This document shows, in pieces, positions 36,001-48,083 of a stretch of DNA of 64,000 nucleotides. The notes below the pieces were generated by a model. It made no database searches. It saw only the letters and a list, made by a program, of their open reading frames with translations, and had not been told where the DNA came from. Numbering within the stretch: the first letter of the stretch is position 1; each line of letters opens with the position of its first letter. Origin of the DNA: Sisyra terminalis (lineage: Eukaryota > Arthropoda > Insecta > Neuroptera > Sisyridae); NCBI GenBank assembly GCA_958496175.1, contig OY292277.1, forward strand, positions 9,300,001 to 9,364,000, read 5' to 3'. Position numbers and translations under genes: made by a program.

Positions 36001-39000
36001 ACGTTGTTATGAAAATAGAGCGAAAGCAAGCGGTTTTTTAGTTTAAATATGCGATTGCTTTAAAGAAAAGATCACATGAATTATTTGTTTGATGTAAAAT
36101 TTTGCACTTTTAAACCTGAAGAATAGATCAAATGCACATTTTTTTCCACTTTTTAATCAATAAAGGACATAATTAAAGTAAGGAAAACCCTTTTTTTTCC
36201 GAAAAAATGTATATTTAAGAAGAAAAAAGTTGTAATTTTAATAAAGAAATGAGGATCCAAAAATGATAGGTGCGCCTATGGGTCTTCTGTGACGTCACAG
36301 TCCATATATTGAAACCAAAATATAAACAGATAACTGAGTGGTTATCATAAAAATATATCTGCCACGGACAACATTTTTCTACCCTAAAAACTAAGCTTTT
36401 TATTAATCATTTCAATACAGAGCTTTAAGGGTGGATCACCGTCAGAAAAAAAAAATTTCGATTTTTTTTTTCCAAAAATGTCTTTTTATAACATTCAAGA
36501 ATAACGTCTTAAAAGGATTGGAATAGCTGACTAATGTATTTTCACTGATAAAAATTGAATAAATTGATAATAACATAAAAAAATATCTTAAAAAAACTTT
36601 AAATGCGTTTTTCTCGAAATCAACTTTTTAAAACTGGCAGACAAGACTTCTCAGAAACTATTCGACGGATTGACTTGAAACTGGAGAGTGTTATAGTTCA
36701 ACACGTCTTCTTGGTACTGAACCTCTGAAATTGGCCAAACCTCCCCCCCCTCAACGTGGGAGAGAGGGAAAGGTCCAAAAAAAGGTCGTTCTTTTTTAAA
36801 CTTTTTTTTCAAAGTCCCGCCATTTTGTGAATTTTCAACTTTTTTCGGATTTTCAAGGTTCAGTACCAAGAAGACGCATTACCAAAACCTACATTCTTTG
36901 GAAAATCATGATCCGACTTCCGGTTTCCGAGAAAACTTGTCTCCCGTTTGCCTCCTCATTTTTGAGGACCCTTTCTCAAAGCGCTGTAAAAGGGGGAGGG
37001 GGGGACATATCGGGGCAAACAAAAAAAAATAGTTCAAAACTTCAACTCTTACATGCCGAAGACCGTTTTTTAATATCTTTAAAAAAAATGGCAGCAGTTT
37101 TAAAAAAGTCATTTTTTTTACGTTCTGACGGTGATCCACCCTTAAATACAAATAAGGAAAAACTGTTTCTCCAAACGATCATCAATAAATGCAATTTGAG
37201 GCAAAATCTATCTAAATTTTTTTTAAGTTTAAAAAAATATTGCTTAGGCTGGAAAATGTGGAAAATTATATCTGAAATTTGGAAAAAAGTATAGTTAATA
37301 ATTTTCCAAGAGGTCAAAAGTGTTGACTTAAGTTATTAGTATAGAAAAAGCCATAAGACGATACAATAACAATGCAAAACGACCCCAGAAAGGTGTTGGA
37401 ACCATTTTTGGAGGTACAGTGGACCCCCAATAATCCGACCCTCGGCTAATCCGGCACCCCCTGTAATCCGACATGGTCTATTATTTACTATGTATTGAAT
37501 ATTTTTTTGACAATCTTCGCTACACAGAGAGAAAAAAATACTACTATTAAGAAAATTTTCTTCATACTATAGGTAAAGCTATTCTTTTGTTTACCTATAA
37601 TGTAATAACAAATGCTTATAATAAAACAAGAAATATTGATGTTCATTTCTCAAGAAAATAATATCAATACCAATAAAATGAATAATTTTTGTGTTGTTTA
37701 ATTTACTAAATTTGACATATACATAATGAAGTATAATTTGTACTTCAGAGTACATAACATGTAGAATCTTATCATTGAATCTGTAATTTGTCGGATTACA
37801 AGGTACTCTTTCGTAAAAAATTCCGGACTATAGGGGATCTTAGGCAGTATTCTATAATCCGATAAATTCGCTAATCCGACTCTGCTCTGCAAACTGTTTG
37901 TCGTATTACCGGGGGTCCACTGTACTATAAAGTACTATAAGCCACTACCGTATTTTGGTACTATAAAAAAACGTTCATATTTCAAGTTTCAGCATTTGAT
38001 GCCTTTATTTACGAATCAATCGAAAAAAACCATAAATCAGAAAATATTTTTCCTCAAAATTTCCTGTACCAATTTAACCACCGAAATTTGGACATATTAT
38101 GAAAGGCTAACATAAAGACTTTACCCAGAAAAAATAACAACGTTTAATCTTTTTTATAACAATTTTATGCAGATGATTTATCTATTTCTTAGACGGCCAA
38201 TTGTAAAGTTATTCCTAAAAAATAAATAAACATACTTATTCTTTAAAATATTTACCAAATGTAATAGAATATATCTGGCAACCCTAAATTTCAAATACTG
38301 TTTAAACGATTTAAATATTCTTTCCCTTTGGGTATTAATATATTTTTCATAGGAAAACATCTGTGGGATTTTGAAGTTTCTGTACTATGACGTCATTTTA
38401 ATGCCGAGCCAATAGAAGCTCGTTTTAGTCATTTTGAATTTAACGATGTATATTACATTTTTAAATGAAAATATCTTAGATTTTCTCAAGTAAAGTTAAA
38501 AATTAACAGGTAAGTTATTGTGTATACAATATATAGAATATATAGAATATATTGCGGTCCAATTTATAAAGTATAATTTAATATAATAATATATAAAATT
38601 AATACCATAAACACAAATTTGAACAGAAGTTCAAACAAAAATATTCGTGACGTATTGCCCGGATACGTATTTCGATTGCCAAGCAATCCTCTCCAGTGGT
38701 CATCAAGTAGTTTGGATCACTCCGTAACTGTTGTGTGATGATTCACTATATTATATTATCAACTCATTATCGTAAATGATTGGGTTTAAACTGATTTGGT
38801 AATAAAAATGTTTATAATTCGAATGTTTTAAAGAAAATATTGCAATGTATGAAAAACCTTCAAGCTTATTTAGATAAATACCAATAAACAATACATACTT
38901 AACGAGCTATAATCCGATTTTAGAGTTGAAATATTTGATTAGTTATTGAATATAATGATTTAAACAATTGTTGGTGAATCATCACAAAGCAGTTACGGAG

Positions 39001-41381
39001 TGATCCAAACTACTTGATGACAACTGAAGAAGATTGATTGATGTGCAATCGAAATACGTATCTGGGTAATACGTCACGAACTTCTGTTCAAATTTATGTT
39101 TATGGTATGATTTTTATATATTATTGTATTAAATTATACTACATAAATTAATTATTAATTAATTATTAATTATATTCTATATATTGTATACACAGTACAA
39201 CTGTTCAAAGTCAGCGAAAAAATCTTATTTTGATCAGCTAAATTATGTTTTGATATTAGTTTAGAACATTGTAAACTATTTTTTAAACATGTGCATTACG
39301 TCTATTGGAGTGGAATTCTGCAAACGAAGATTGCATCCTTCAAACTCTGTACATTTGATAAGATTATTGGTTCTATGGATTTCATTTTGAAATGAAAAAA
39401 GTTTTGTCCGTCTTTATAATGAGAAAACTTCTGTTTGATCAGTAAAAAAATATTAATAATAAATAAGATCAAGGATGAGAAATGAATTAAAGTTAACAAA
39501 CTTTGGAAACAATTTTTTTTCAGTTCGGAACACATTTGCATCAAATCAATGTAATAACATCCAACCAAAGAAATCGTTTCCCAAAAAAAAAAAAAAAAAA
39601 AATATGTTTTTTCTCCTCAGTTGACTATGAAAATCATAAAATTTAAAAATTTTACATCAAAACCAATCCATTTGTGCTTAACTAATCTCATCTACAAATA
39701 AAACTAATAAATCATAAGCGATTTTCAGGGATCGGATGGCAATATGAGAAAGTATTTAGATAAATACGACAGGTACGTAAAACGGGACAATACGGGATTT
39801 GAACTTGTTCGAATTATGAAAATACGTATGTGATGATGGCATACTTTCGATATAACCATGGCAACCAGAGAACGCAATCGGGAGAGCGTATTAGGCGTGA
39901 AAAACTGGCACATGGTTCCCCCGACCTAGAACATAATCAATTGCGACACCATCCCACAGCTAAATTTCAATAAATATTTCAAAAAAAATAAATAAAAAAT
40001 ACAAAATTTTTAAAAACTCATATTATCTCTACTATAATATCTAAACTTCGCTCTAAATACGAATACAATATAATATTCTCAAATAAATAAAAAAATCAAC
40101 ATTTTCTTTTGGTCAAATCAAAACTTGGCTGAAATCAAGTTTTAAACTACAGAAAATTAAAAAGCTGCTACATTTGTATTCTTGTAAATCGATCTTTTTT
40201 CTTTAGTCTTTTTTCCATTACAACAATAAAAGTTAATGATTACTCTATTAGGGTTTTAAATTTGAAGTTAAACCGAAATTGTAGAGAAAAGATTGTTATT
40301 GTATTACATTAGACTGAAAAGAAATAACTCCAAATTTAAATCTAAAGTCACATTTATAATTTTTCTAAAAGCAATTCCTCCTCTTACAACACAAAGCATC
40401 TTCAATCCATGCTATTGATTAATCACAAATTTTGATTACAAAAATCAAAAAAATGTCTTCGTATATCCTTACGTATATAAGAGTTAAAGCCGATATGCGA
40501 GAATTCTTAAGGGTTGATTTGTAAACATAAATTTAATAATTTCTTGAGAGAAAAGTTTCAAACTAAGTTCTTAAATATAAAATCTTTAATTTCATAAAAG
40601 AAGATCGACCCTCCAGCTATTAATATATCCACCCTTAAACTTTTAAGTCTTCTTTACGTATCAGTATCAAATTTTATAAGTAATTAATTTTCATGTAAAA
40701 CAAACAATATTTTTCAATAACAGTTCAAAAGATAAGCTTTAAAATTTTTAAAAAAAAATTAACTTAACTTTATCGTCAATTTTTTGCGAAGCAAAAACAG
40801 TATGTTCTTATAAATGTTTATACGACTTCGACGTTACATTATAAATGTGACTTTAAAGGTTTTACTACATTTTACCACACATATCCATCTAAATAAAATT
40901 TCTACTCAAGCAATAAAAGATTTTCTTACTCCGAAGCGCAATATCCTTGACAAATGGATATCCCTCCGATAATGTTATGGGGCCGACGTCTCTCCCGTTC
41001 GCCCATATATTTCGTAACGATATTTCCACCTAGGCTAAAGCCGACGCAAACGATTTTTGTGGCAGGATGTCGGTCCGTGACACTCAGCAACATTTCATTG
41101 AAATCATCAGTATGACCTAGAGAATGAAAAAAAAAAAAATAAGTAATAGAAATAAAAGCTTCGGTGAAATGAAACCGTGTTGGAGTTTTTATGGTCGCAA
41201 TTGTATTACAAACCGTATGTAAATATTCGTGGGGCTGTTACGGGAACCGACTGTAATGCTCCCACATGGTTGAGGACACACGCTCGATAGCCGTGTCGTT
41301 GTGCCCAATGGACAAATGTGCGAATGTAGACACTTTCTGAAGTGTTTCCAATACCAGGACAAATGGCAACGGTAATATCAT
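33069..41381 (-). CDS. ABHD2: ABHD2-type alpha/beta hydrolase, last five exons (292 aa)
   Basis: Membrane-associated serine hydrolase; ABHD2 acts as a monoacylglycerol or ester lipase. Exons 41381-41214, 41116-40930, 35618-35424, 35362-35208 and 33241-33069 join in phase to stop TAA. The fragment starts DDITVAICPGIGNTSESVYI and includes the nucleophile elbow GFSLGG (Ser at fragment residue 84), INARDDPIVPEPLL (acid at 219/220) and ELAHGGHLGFYEGG (His 251), so the triad is complete. ISICQGYCASEGTKWLLNWQ and RFYLYVMTENMKNIILRHRH match ABHD2 better than ABHD1 or ABHD3. The first exon begins in mid-codon. Upstream exons, which should hold the membrane anchor and the W-G-x-x-GHxQT segment, were not found up to 64000. 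Introns contain a Helitron, a pogo-like element and foldbacks. Confidence 0.92.
33413..33945 (+). mobile_element. Non-autonomous Helitron in ABHD2 intron
   Basis: Starts TCTATACTAATATATAAAAT after an A and ends GCGGGGATCAGCTAG before a T, with the hairpin GCAGACGAAGTCGCGGGG before the end. 533 bp; both termini are canonical. Confidence 0.85.
34172..35068 (+). mobile_element. Pogo-like element remnant with PHD-like finger, copy 1
   Basis: TA-flanked element (34174-35066) with ends TGGGAACGTGGGGCGGAAT and ACCCCGTTCCGCCCCAGG. The plus-strand frame near 34660-34800 reads EVICLYCEDLNSKSNESWCS, then CRICQKWVHLACAGL: a C-x2-C ... W-x2-C-x2-C-x3-W-x-H-x3-CAG finger as found at the C terminus of many insect pogo/Tigger transposases. 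No DDE core remains, so it is an internal-deletion derivative. Confidence 0.75.
36425..37145. mobile_element. Foldback element with TTAA-flanked GGGTGGATCACC termini
   Basis: TTAAGGGTGGATCACCGTC and its exact inverse end the element, with TTAA at both edges. The TTAA is compatible with a piggyBac-type MITE. The interior is partly palindromic (CTTCTTGGTACTGAACC against GGTTCAGTACCAAGAAG). ORFs inside it are by-products. Confidence 0.75.
37415..37924. mobile_element. Tigger/pogo-type MITE, TA flanked
   Basis: CAGTGGACCCCCAATAATCC begins and ATTACCGGGGGTCCACTG ends a 506-bp element between TA dinucleotides (37415-37416, 37923-37924). A second inner pair, CTAATCCGGC and GCTAATCCGAC, is present. 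No transposase. Confidence 0.8.
38507..39246. mobile_element. Foldback with hammerhead-like hairpins and 12-bp duplication, copy 1
   Basis: The element (38519-39234) consists of two opposed arms, each with the hairpin CTGANGAAG, stem, CGAAATACG (38656-38698 minus, 39022-39065 plus). Its right end is GTATACACAGTACAACTG to TTTTGAT. Flanks CAGGTAAGTTAT (38507-38518) and CAGCTAAATTAT (39235-39246) match at 10 of 12. Relatives are at 46085-46753 and 58171-58297. Confidence 0.75.
39247..40929. other. ABHD2 intron, remaining part
   Basis: AT-rich, with an A run at 39580-39602. I see no element ends or exons here. The whole intron 35619-40929 is 5.3 kb and much of it is repeat. Confidence 0.5.
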
Positions 41382-41459
41382 CTGAAACAAAAAAATAAGA
41401 ATAAGAATTAAATCAAATAAGTCTCTTGTAGGCAATTCTACGAAAATATTTAAACCAAA

Positions 41460-42382
41460 TATGGGAACACGGGGCGGAATGGGGTACCGGGGCGGAATGG
41501 GAAATGGAATTAGCGCTTGTTACAGGTGACAAAAACGGGTAAAAATCATACTCAATGTTCAATTAACTGAGCTGCATTATAAAAAGTGGCTATCGCCAGT
41601 AAAGAGTGCAGTTGTTTTTATTTTTACCAAAAGTCGAAATAAACGTTTCCGAATTCTAATTTTTGCAAAGTAACACTAAGGTACTTATCCTATGTTCTAT
41701 TTTTTGTTTGAATATTAACGTGAAATGTTTGTTAAAACATACTGTTGGCTAACTAAAAGCCTAGTGATAATTCAAATATAACCAATATATCCTCCCATAA
41801 TAGTCGTGCTTGTGGGAAAGGTGCTTTGAGGCACAATGTGTGGGGCGGAATGGGATATACCATTCAGATAGTATTTCCCATTCAGATGGACATTTTTATT
41901 TTATCTGCAGATAGTGCATACATATATAAGAAAAACTAGCCGACAGTCAATATATAAGAAAGGCCGGAAGATGCAGAGGTAATCTGCTTATACTGTGAGG
42001 ATTTAAACTCCAAATCTAATTAAAGCTGGTGTTCCTGCAGTATTTTTTCAAAAATGGGCACATTTGACATGTGTTGGGCTAAACACGATGATGGCAGTGT
42101 TTTCATTTGCGAACTAAGCCAATAACAAGTATCCTATTGCGCCCCAGGCTCATTTCCCATTGTGCCCCAGAGGGTGGCGCAGAATGGGAAATTTCCATTT
42201 TGAAACCTAAATTTTTAATATCAATTATTAATTTAAATCAATAAAACCTTTTTTTATTTGTAAAGAATGAATTAAATAAATATATAAATTACAAAACAAT
42301 GAGATTGTTTCTTTAAATCTCTCGTAAATTGTAATTAAAACTTAGGTACCCCGGGTACCCCGTTCCGCTCCAGGTTTCCCTA
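41460..42382 (+). mobile_element. Pogo-like element remnant, copy 2
   Basis: TA-flanked element (41462-42380) with ends TGGGAACACGGGGCGGAATG and CCGTTCCGCTCCAGGTTTCC. The same finger-coding segment is present, slightly more decayed. The terminal GGGGCGGAATGGGGTACC block is duplicated at the left end, as is GGTACCCC at the right. It lies just upstream of the first ABHD2 exon found, copy 1 in a downstream intron. Confidence 0.75.
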
Positions 42383-42920
42383 CTACTTAAAAGAAGTAAC
42401 TATGTGATATCCATAACCAGATACTGTTAAAATAAGCTATTATAAAAATATGTCCAACTAAGGAGAAAAGATACTCAGGTCAGGCATGAAACTACGTAAT
42501 ATTAAGTTTACTCTTGCAACCCATTAAAAGTTTGAATAGTTCCTAATCCAATTATATACTTTTATATTTGCGGAAGTTCATCTATATCACTCAAACTACT
42601 AGATTTAAACCCAGGTATCCCTCCATTAAAACGGCAAGTATGTACCTCGAAAATACCGTATTGTATGGGACCTAGACTCAATACCTTAAAGCGGAGTTAC
42701 GTCCTGGAAACAGGTTAAATAATCAAACGAAAAGGTTTTACGATAATAAGATATCATCTTCACTTTCAGGACGTTTTTATTAATTTAAAGTACTTGCATC
42801 GGCTCCCCTCTTGAAAAAAATCGGTAATTTTACTTTGGTTGCTAATTCTAATCGGATCATTACACATTTTTCAATATTGACCTAACTAGTTTTACAGTTC
42901 CCTTTTGAATTTTCAAATAT

Positions 42921-43152
42921 TTTCAGCGGAAAAGCCTGCATTCAAAAAAGGACATTAGATTTTTAGTTAAGTTTATGCCTTCTTGTAGTTTCTTTAGTTT
43001 TAGTTTATTAACTGTACAATCTTCATCCGTGCTAGTGTCCAAAGAATCGATTTGATCTACGGATGCTATTTCCTTCAAATCCGTTTCGTTAATGCCTTTT
43101 ACTAACAAATCTTGGACGTTCTTAACAACCATATCCAAAAAATAACCTTTGC
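42921..43152 (-). CDS. Possible orphan 3-prime exon (about 75 aa)
   Basis: After an AATTAAAG acceptor-like word the minus strand reads GKGYFLDMVVKNVQDLLVKG, then NETDLKEIASVDQ and an acidic segment DTSTDEDCTV, to a TGA at 42921. The composition is more even than in surrounding chance frames. No ATG-led gene, no partner exon and no family are recognised. It could be a pseudo-exon. Confidence 0.2.
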
Positions 43153-43994
43153 CTTTAATTGATTAAGCAATTTTTAGTATTATACAAAATTTTCGGTAAT
43201 TTCTCTTATCATGTTAGTGATAGGATGTCGTGTTATAGGATTCCATGAGAGGGCCACTGAATTTGTATTATTTGTATTTACGAAAGTATCATTAATGCAG
43301 GGGATATCGAGCTACGCTATATAGTAGCTAGACGATCGTTTAACCAAATTTTCGGTTTTGTACTTCAATATTCATAGTGTGGAGAGTGTAATCTCACTCA
43401 AAAGTCAAATCCTAAAAATCAATTACTGATCAAATTTATTAAATAAAAGGTCGATTCTTTAAAATCAATTTTACCATCCATATCGTCAAAAAGCTGCAAA
43501 TTCAACATTCTGATATGTCTAAAAGGGCCTAGAGCTTGATAACACGTCCCCAGAAAGATATTGCAATGATACGTTGTAGTTATAAATAAATCCTAAGATC
43601 CTGGAAACTTTTGGTCTCCATTTCAACTTGTTTTCTAAAAAAAAATAAGAGAAAAACAGAAAATATACTAAACCGATTGATTTAAAATATAAATATGATT
43701 TAGGCCATCATGTTTTAGCCGTATACCTTTTAATTATTTAAATTGGAAAAATACATTTTTCATAAAACCTTCAATTGACAATTGAATCGAAACCAACATT
43801 ATCGGCATTAAGATTGCTAATTTTCAGAATTAAATAACATTTCCCTTACTTCAATAAAAGAATTGTTATCTTGATTAATTGGAAACTATTTAAACTATCA
43901 CTTAAATCACTTTTTGGCTTTTAATCAAATTAAATTAATCAATTAAAAACAAATAAAGTATGAATAAGTCAAGCGATTCACTAATATCAATGGA

Positions 43995-44060
43995 CAGCAT
44001 ACGTACACGTTAAAGCACGTGGCTATTAGCCAATGGGAGTGCGAAATTTCCCGCTGTTCA
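43995..44060. promoter_or_regulatory. Promoter-like cluster: E-box, CCAAT, E2F-like site
   Basis: CACGTG (44016-44021), CCAAT (44030-44034) and TTTCCCGC (44047-44054) lie within 40 bp in otherwise AT-rich DNA. The combination is typical of housekeeping promoters. No first exon is recognised on either strand; it could serve the ABHD2 gene or an unseen transcript. Confidence 0.35.
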
Positions 44061-46071
44061 TTTGTTTTGATTATTGAAGTTTTGAAAATTCAAAAAAGCT
44101 ATTCCGAAAGTGAGTGCCATCTACAAGTATATATTCAAGTTGATAAAAGCATAAGAGCAATTATGATTAGGCACGGAAGTGGTTTTTAAATTATTTTTTT
44201 TCACTATGTAATATTCTTGCAAAAATTTCGAAAAAAATCAGGCATTATAAAGAAAATATATCAAATTTAAAAAAAAATTTTTTAAAGCGATACCATAGTT
44301 GTTTCATGGTAAAAAAAAATATTTTCTTATAGAATCAATACGGTTTCAACGTTGTTATTTTTTGTATAAAAAAGGCATAATAAACTTCTAAATCATATTA
44401 ATATTTTAAATCAATTGGTTCAGTAAATTCGAAGATTTTTTTTTTCTGTTTATCACTTATAATTCATTTTTTCTTTTACGAAAACTAATTTCGATAGAGG
44501 TCTGAAACTTCCAGGATCTTTGTATTTTGTTAGTATCCATACACTTCTTAAGTACCATTAAAATATCTTTCCCGAGTCGATTCACCATGCTTATACCCCT
44601 ATGCTCATTTGCCAAGAAAAATTATAGTTGTAAAAAATATTTTTTTTTTAAAAAAAAGGAAACACTTATATATATTATACCAAAAGTCAGCAAACAGAAA
44701 TTTCGGATATTTCAAATTTACAGTTAAAAAAATTATATTCTAGATTCCAATTAAGCAACAATATAGGAAAATGTCTAGGTATTAATGCATTGAATGGATA
44801 CATAAATGTTTATTTTTCTATTTCTTTAATATCTTGACTCTTTTGCCTTGAAAGTTTATCAATCCCTGGATTGTATATCGTATATATATTATAGTACTTT
44901 TTTAACAATAAAACCTCGAATTTCGTGTAAAAACGGTGTACAAAGTTTTATGCAAATATAAGATTTCAATCATTCAATAACAAAACTTTAGCATATACAA
45001 TCGGTATAGAAATTTTTTCTTCGAAAGTACTACAAATTAATTTACTTTACATAAATAATAAGGTTGTAACAATATAGATAAAATTTATCATATACATAAC
45101 AATGGAGAATTAATGATTTAATTAATTACAACTATTATTTTTAACAAATTCAATTTAAAAAAACCGCTTAGGTTCAATGAGTTCATACTTGATTAATTTA
45201 TTTACATAATATTAATTAAATCGAGAAAAACTTCAAAAAGCTTATTTTGTATTCGTCATTAAGGTTTATTTGTATTTATATTCATTGCTAAAAAAATTGC
45301 ATTGTTTAAATGAAGGCGATTGATTTATTCAGTTATAGGCAAATTTTACCACAAATAGAAAAGAAAAAAAATCGATACATTATCCAAATTTCTTTCCTTA
45401 AAGTCAGGAGACTGAAATTATAAGGTTTTAATATTTCAACAGTGAATCAAATGAAATTTTAGTTTCATCTATTCGATTTTAGGTAATTTTAGTGTCCTAG
45501 ATGCATTCCGGTTGAAAATATCGATAAAATCTTGAAAAGAATCAAAATTGCTAGGGAATGTTTACGTAGTATCTCCAAAGATCTAAAAATTGACCAGAAT
45601 TGGCTAATTTAAAGCAAATACTTGATATTTAGCGGCCGCAAAAGTTAAGTTTGTTGAACCATATTCCCATTTGCGAATTTTTTGTTTAACATAAGGAAAT
45701 CAAAATTTTTCTCTGAAAATGGTAACCAGAGACAACAAAAGAATCTTATACAAAAATATGCATCACTAATATAAGTTGTTAAGTGGTCCATATTGTGGCC
45801 AAACAACAATTGAACAGGTATCATGTGCCATAAGTTACTGACTAGTAACTTATTTTTGACCTCTTTTGTCCGAAATCGGACCAATTTTAGGTACCAATTA
45901 ACCAGTAGAGGCAAAAATTGGGCTGTAGAAGAAGTGTTATATTCTATCAGGACAATCCCAGATATATATGGCTTTAACGACCTGGCAGAAGTTCCAGGTA
46001 TGTAATTGAAAAGTTTTTACCAAATATGATACCAACCGATTGTCATCTGTTTTCAAAAGATGCTTCTGAAA
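44061..46071. other. Unassigned AT-rich DNA
   Basis: Homopolymer-rich stretches with no convincing exon. Opposed frames at 45645-45914 and 45823-46005 overlap and resemble no family. Confidence 0.45.
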
Positions 46072-46766
46072 ATTGGGTACCTTACTGTGTATACAATATA
46101 TGAAATATATTGCAGTCCAATTTATGTAGTATAATTTAACATAATAATATACAAATTTAATATAATAATACACAAATTTAATATAATAATATACAAATTT
46201 AATATAATAATATACAAATTTAATATAATGATATATAAACTTAATATAATAATATATAAAAATCATACCACCAACATAAATTTGAACAGAAGTTGAAACA
46301 AAAATATTCGTGACGTATTGCCCAGATACGTATTTCGATTGCCAAGCAATCTTCATCAGTGGTCATCAAGTAGTTTGGATCACTTCGTAACTGCTTTGTG
46401 ATAGTTCAATTTACGTTTTCTTTGTGATGAATCATCACAAAACAGTTACGAAGTGATCCCAACCACTTGATGACCACTGAGGAAGATTGCTTGGCAATCG
46501 AAATACGTATCTGGACAATACGTCACGAATATTTTTGTTTCAACTTCTGTTCAAATTTATGTTGGTGTTATGATTTTTATATATTATTATCATATATTAA
46601 GTTTATATATCATTATATTAAATTTGTATATTATTATATTAAATTTGTATATTATTATGTTAAATTATACTACATAAATTGGACTGCAATATATTTTATA
46701 TATTGTATACACAGTATAACTGTTCAAAGTCAGCGGAAAAAAATCTTATTTTGATTGGGTACCTTA
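46072..46766. mobile_element. Foldback with hammerhead-like hairpins and perfect 13-bp duplication, copy 2
   Basis: The element (46085-46753) is flanked by ATTGGGTACCTTA at 46072-46084 and 46754-46766. Both arms contain the hairpin (46318-46365 minus; 46478-46520 plus, CTGAGGAAGATTGCTTGGC then AATCGAAATACG). An array of TTAATATAATAATATACAAA-type units fills the outer arm. The long perfect duplication resembles that of target-primed retrotransposons. Tyr/Ile-rich ORFs inside are by-products of the short repeat. Confidence 0.85.
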
Positions 46767-48083
46767 GTTTTTCATCAATATGGAAAAGTTCTTTTGGAGA
46801 AATGGCATAGTAGAATTATAAACGACAATGAATAAGACAATCGAAAAAGTCGGTTTGCATTTGAATTTAGAAATAAATAACTTTAACCAAATAAAAATTT
46901 ATTCCACAACTTGTAAAAAATTATTACAAGAATAACATTAAATATTGCATCTAACCTTTTAAAGTATATAGTTAAAAATCCACCTCCTCTTTATCTCCAA
47001 AGGCTGTAGTGGATTGATAACCAAAGCGTGGAAAATGAGCAAAAACGAAAATTCATAAATATTTTCAAACTCAATTAAATAATTTGTCACTATTGGACAT
47101 TATAACCATTATACATATTTCATTGAAAAATAAAATAATGGAATATTTAATTTCCATTTTCTGGGTTAATTGATTGAAACTCGAATGGAAATACATAGAT
47201 TAAGCTTTAAACATTCATCACATTTATATGCAAATACAATAAAGTTACCAATTAATCCCACTTTTCAAATATATACTATTTTTATACCAAAAACTGCATA
47301 GTATAACTGCAATTTTCAACTTGCCTACTTACTAATGCAACAAAAAAAGAAAAGTGCTAGAATTTATTGTCTGTACTTATCAACACAATTGAAAATGCTG
47401 GAAAATCAATACAGTACATGCATTTTCAACACTATTATAATGAGGGGGGAGTTAAGTTTAAATTTTTTTGTTCACATAAAAGCTATTATACTTGAGCTTC
47501 CTAAAAGCGTAGCATCTTAAATTGAATTTTTCTTTACATCTCAGGCATAAAAAAATTCTTTTATAAATTTCGGTTGTAAAGGGAAGAAAGAGAAGACGAT
47601 GAATTTAAAATTTAAATACATTTCTTTTGAACCCTTGTAAAATTTTTTATGAAATTTGGACAAATAAATTGAAAATTAGTCAACTTTATGGGGAAAATCG
47701 TACACTGTTTTATGATTAAAGAAATTTCGAAACCAATCCTACGCGTATTTAGGTAAGCTTTCCAAATCTAGCTATATTATTTTGGTCGCATATTCTTCAG
47801 CCAGCCTATAAAATTCCTTCAAAGATATTAAATGTTTAAATGTAAAATATTTCCCTTTAATATATTACCACTTTGAGATCCAAAACTTCCAAATAAAAAC
47901 TTTTCTGTGATATTTTCGAGAGTGAATTAAATAAATCAGTGTTCCATTGTTCTATGAAAGTGCAACATTTGGAGTTATTAACAGAAAAAAGAATTTAAGA
48001 ACTAGAGTTCCTTATGATCTATATGATCCCTATATAATCTTTGATACTTCCATTGATTAAATATTATCAAATTATTTATAATA
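46767..48083. other. Unassigned AT-rich DNA
   Basis: No exon, RNA gene or element end is seen. The short frame at 47335-47520 shows no family. Confidence 0.45.

Noticed and set aside
45645..45914. 89-codon minus frame as a transposase piece
   Set aside because: No transposase motif, overlaps an opposing frame and no element ends are nearby.
46117..46754. Tyr/Ile-rich frames at 45937-46356 and 46467-46754
   Set aside because: They are translations of short AT repeats in both arms of a foldback element.
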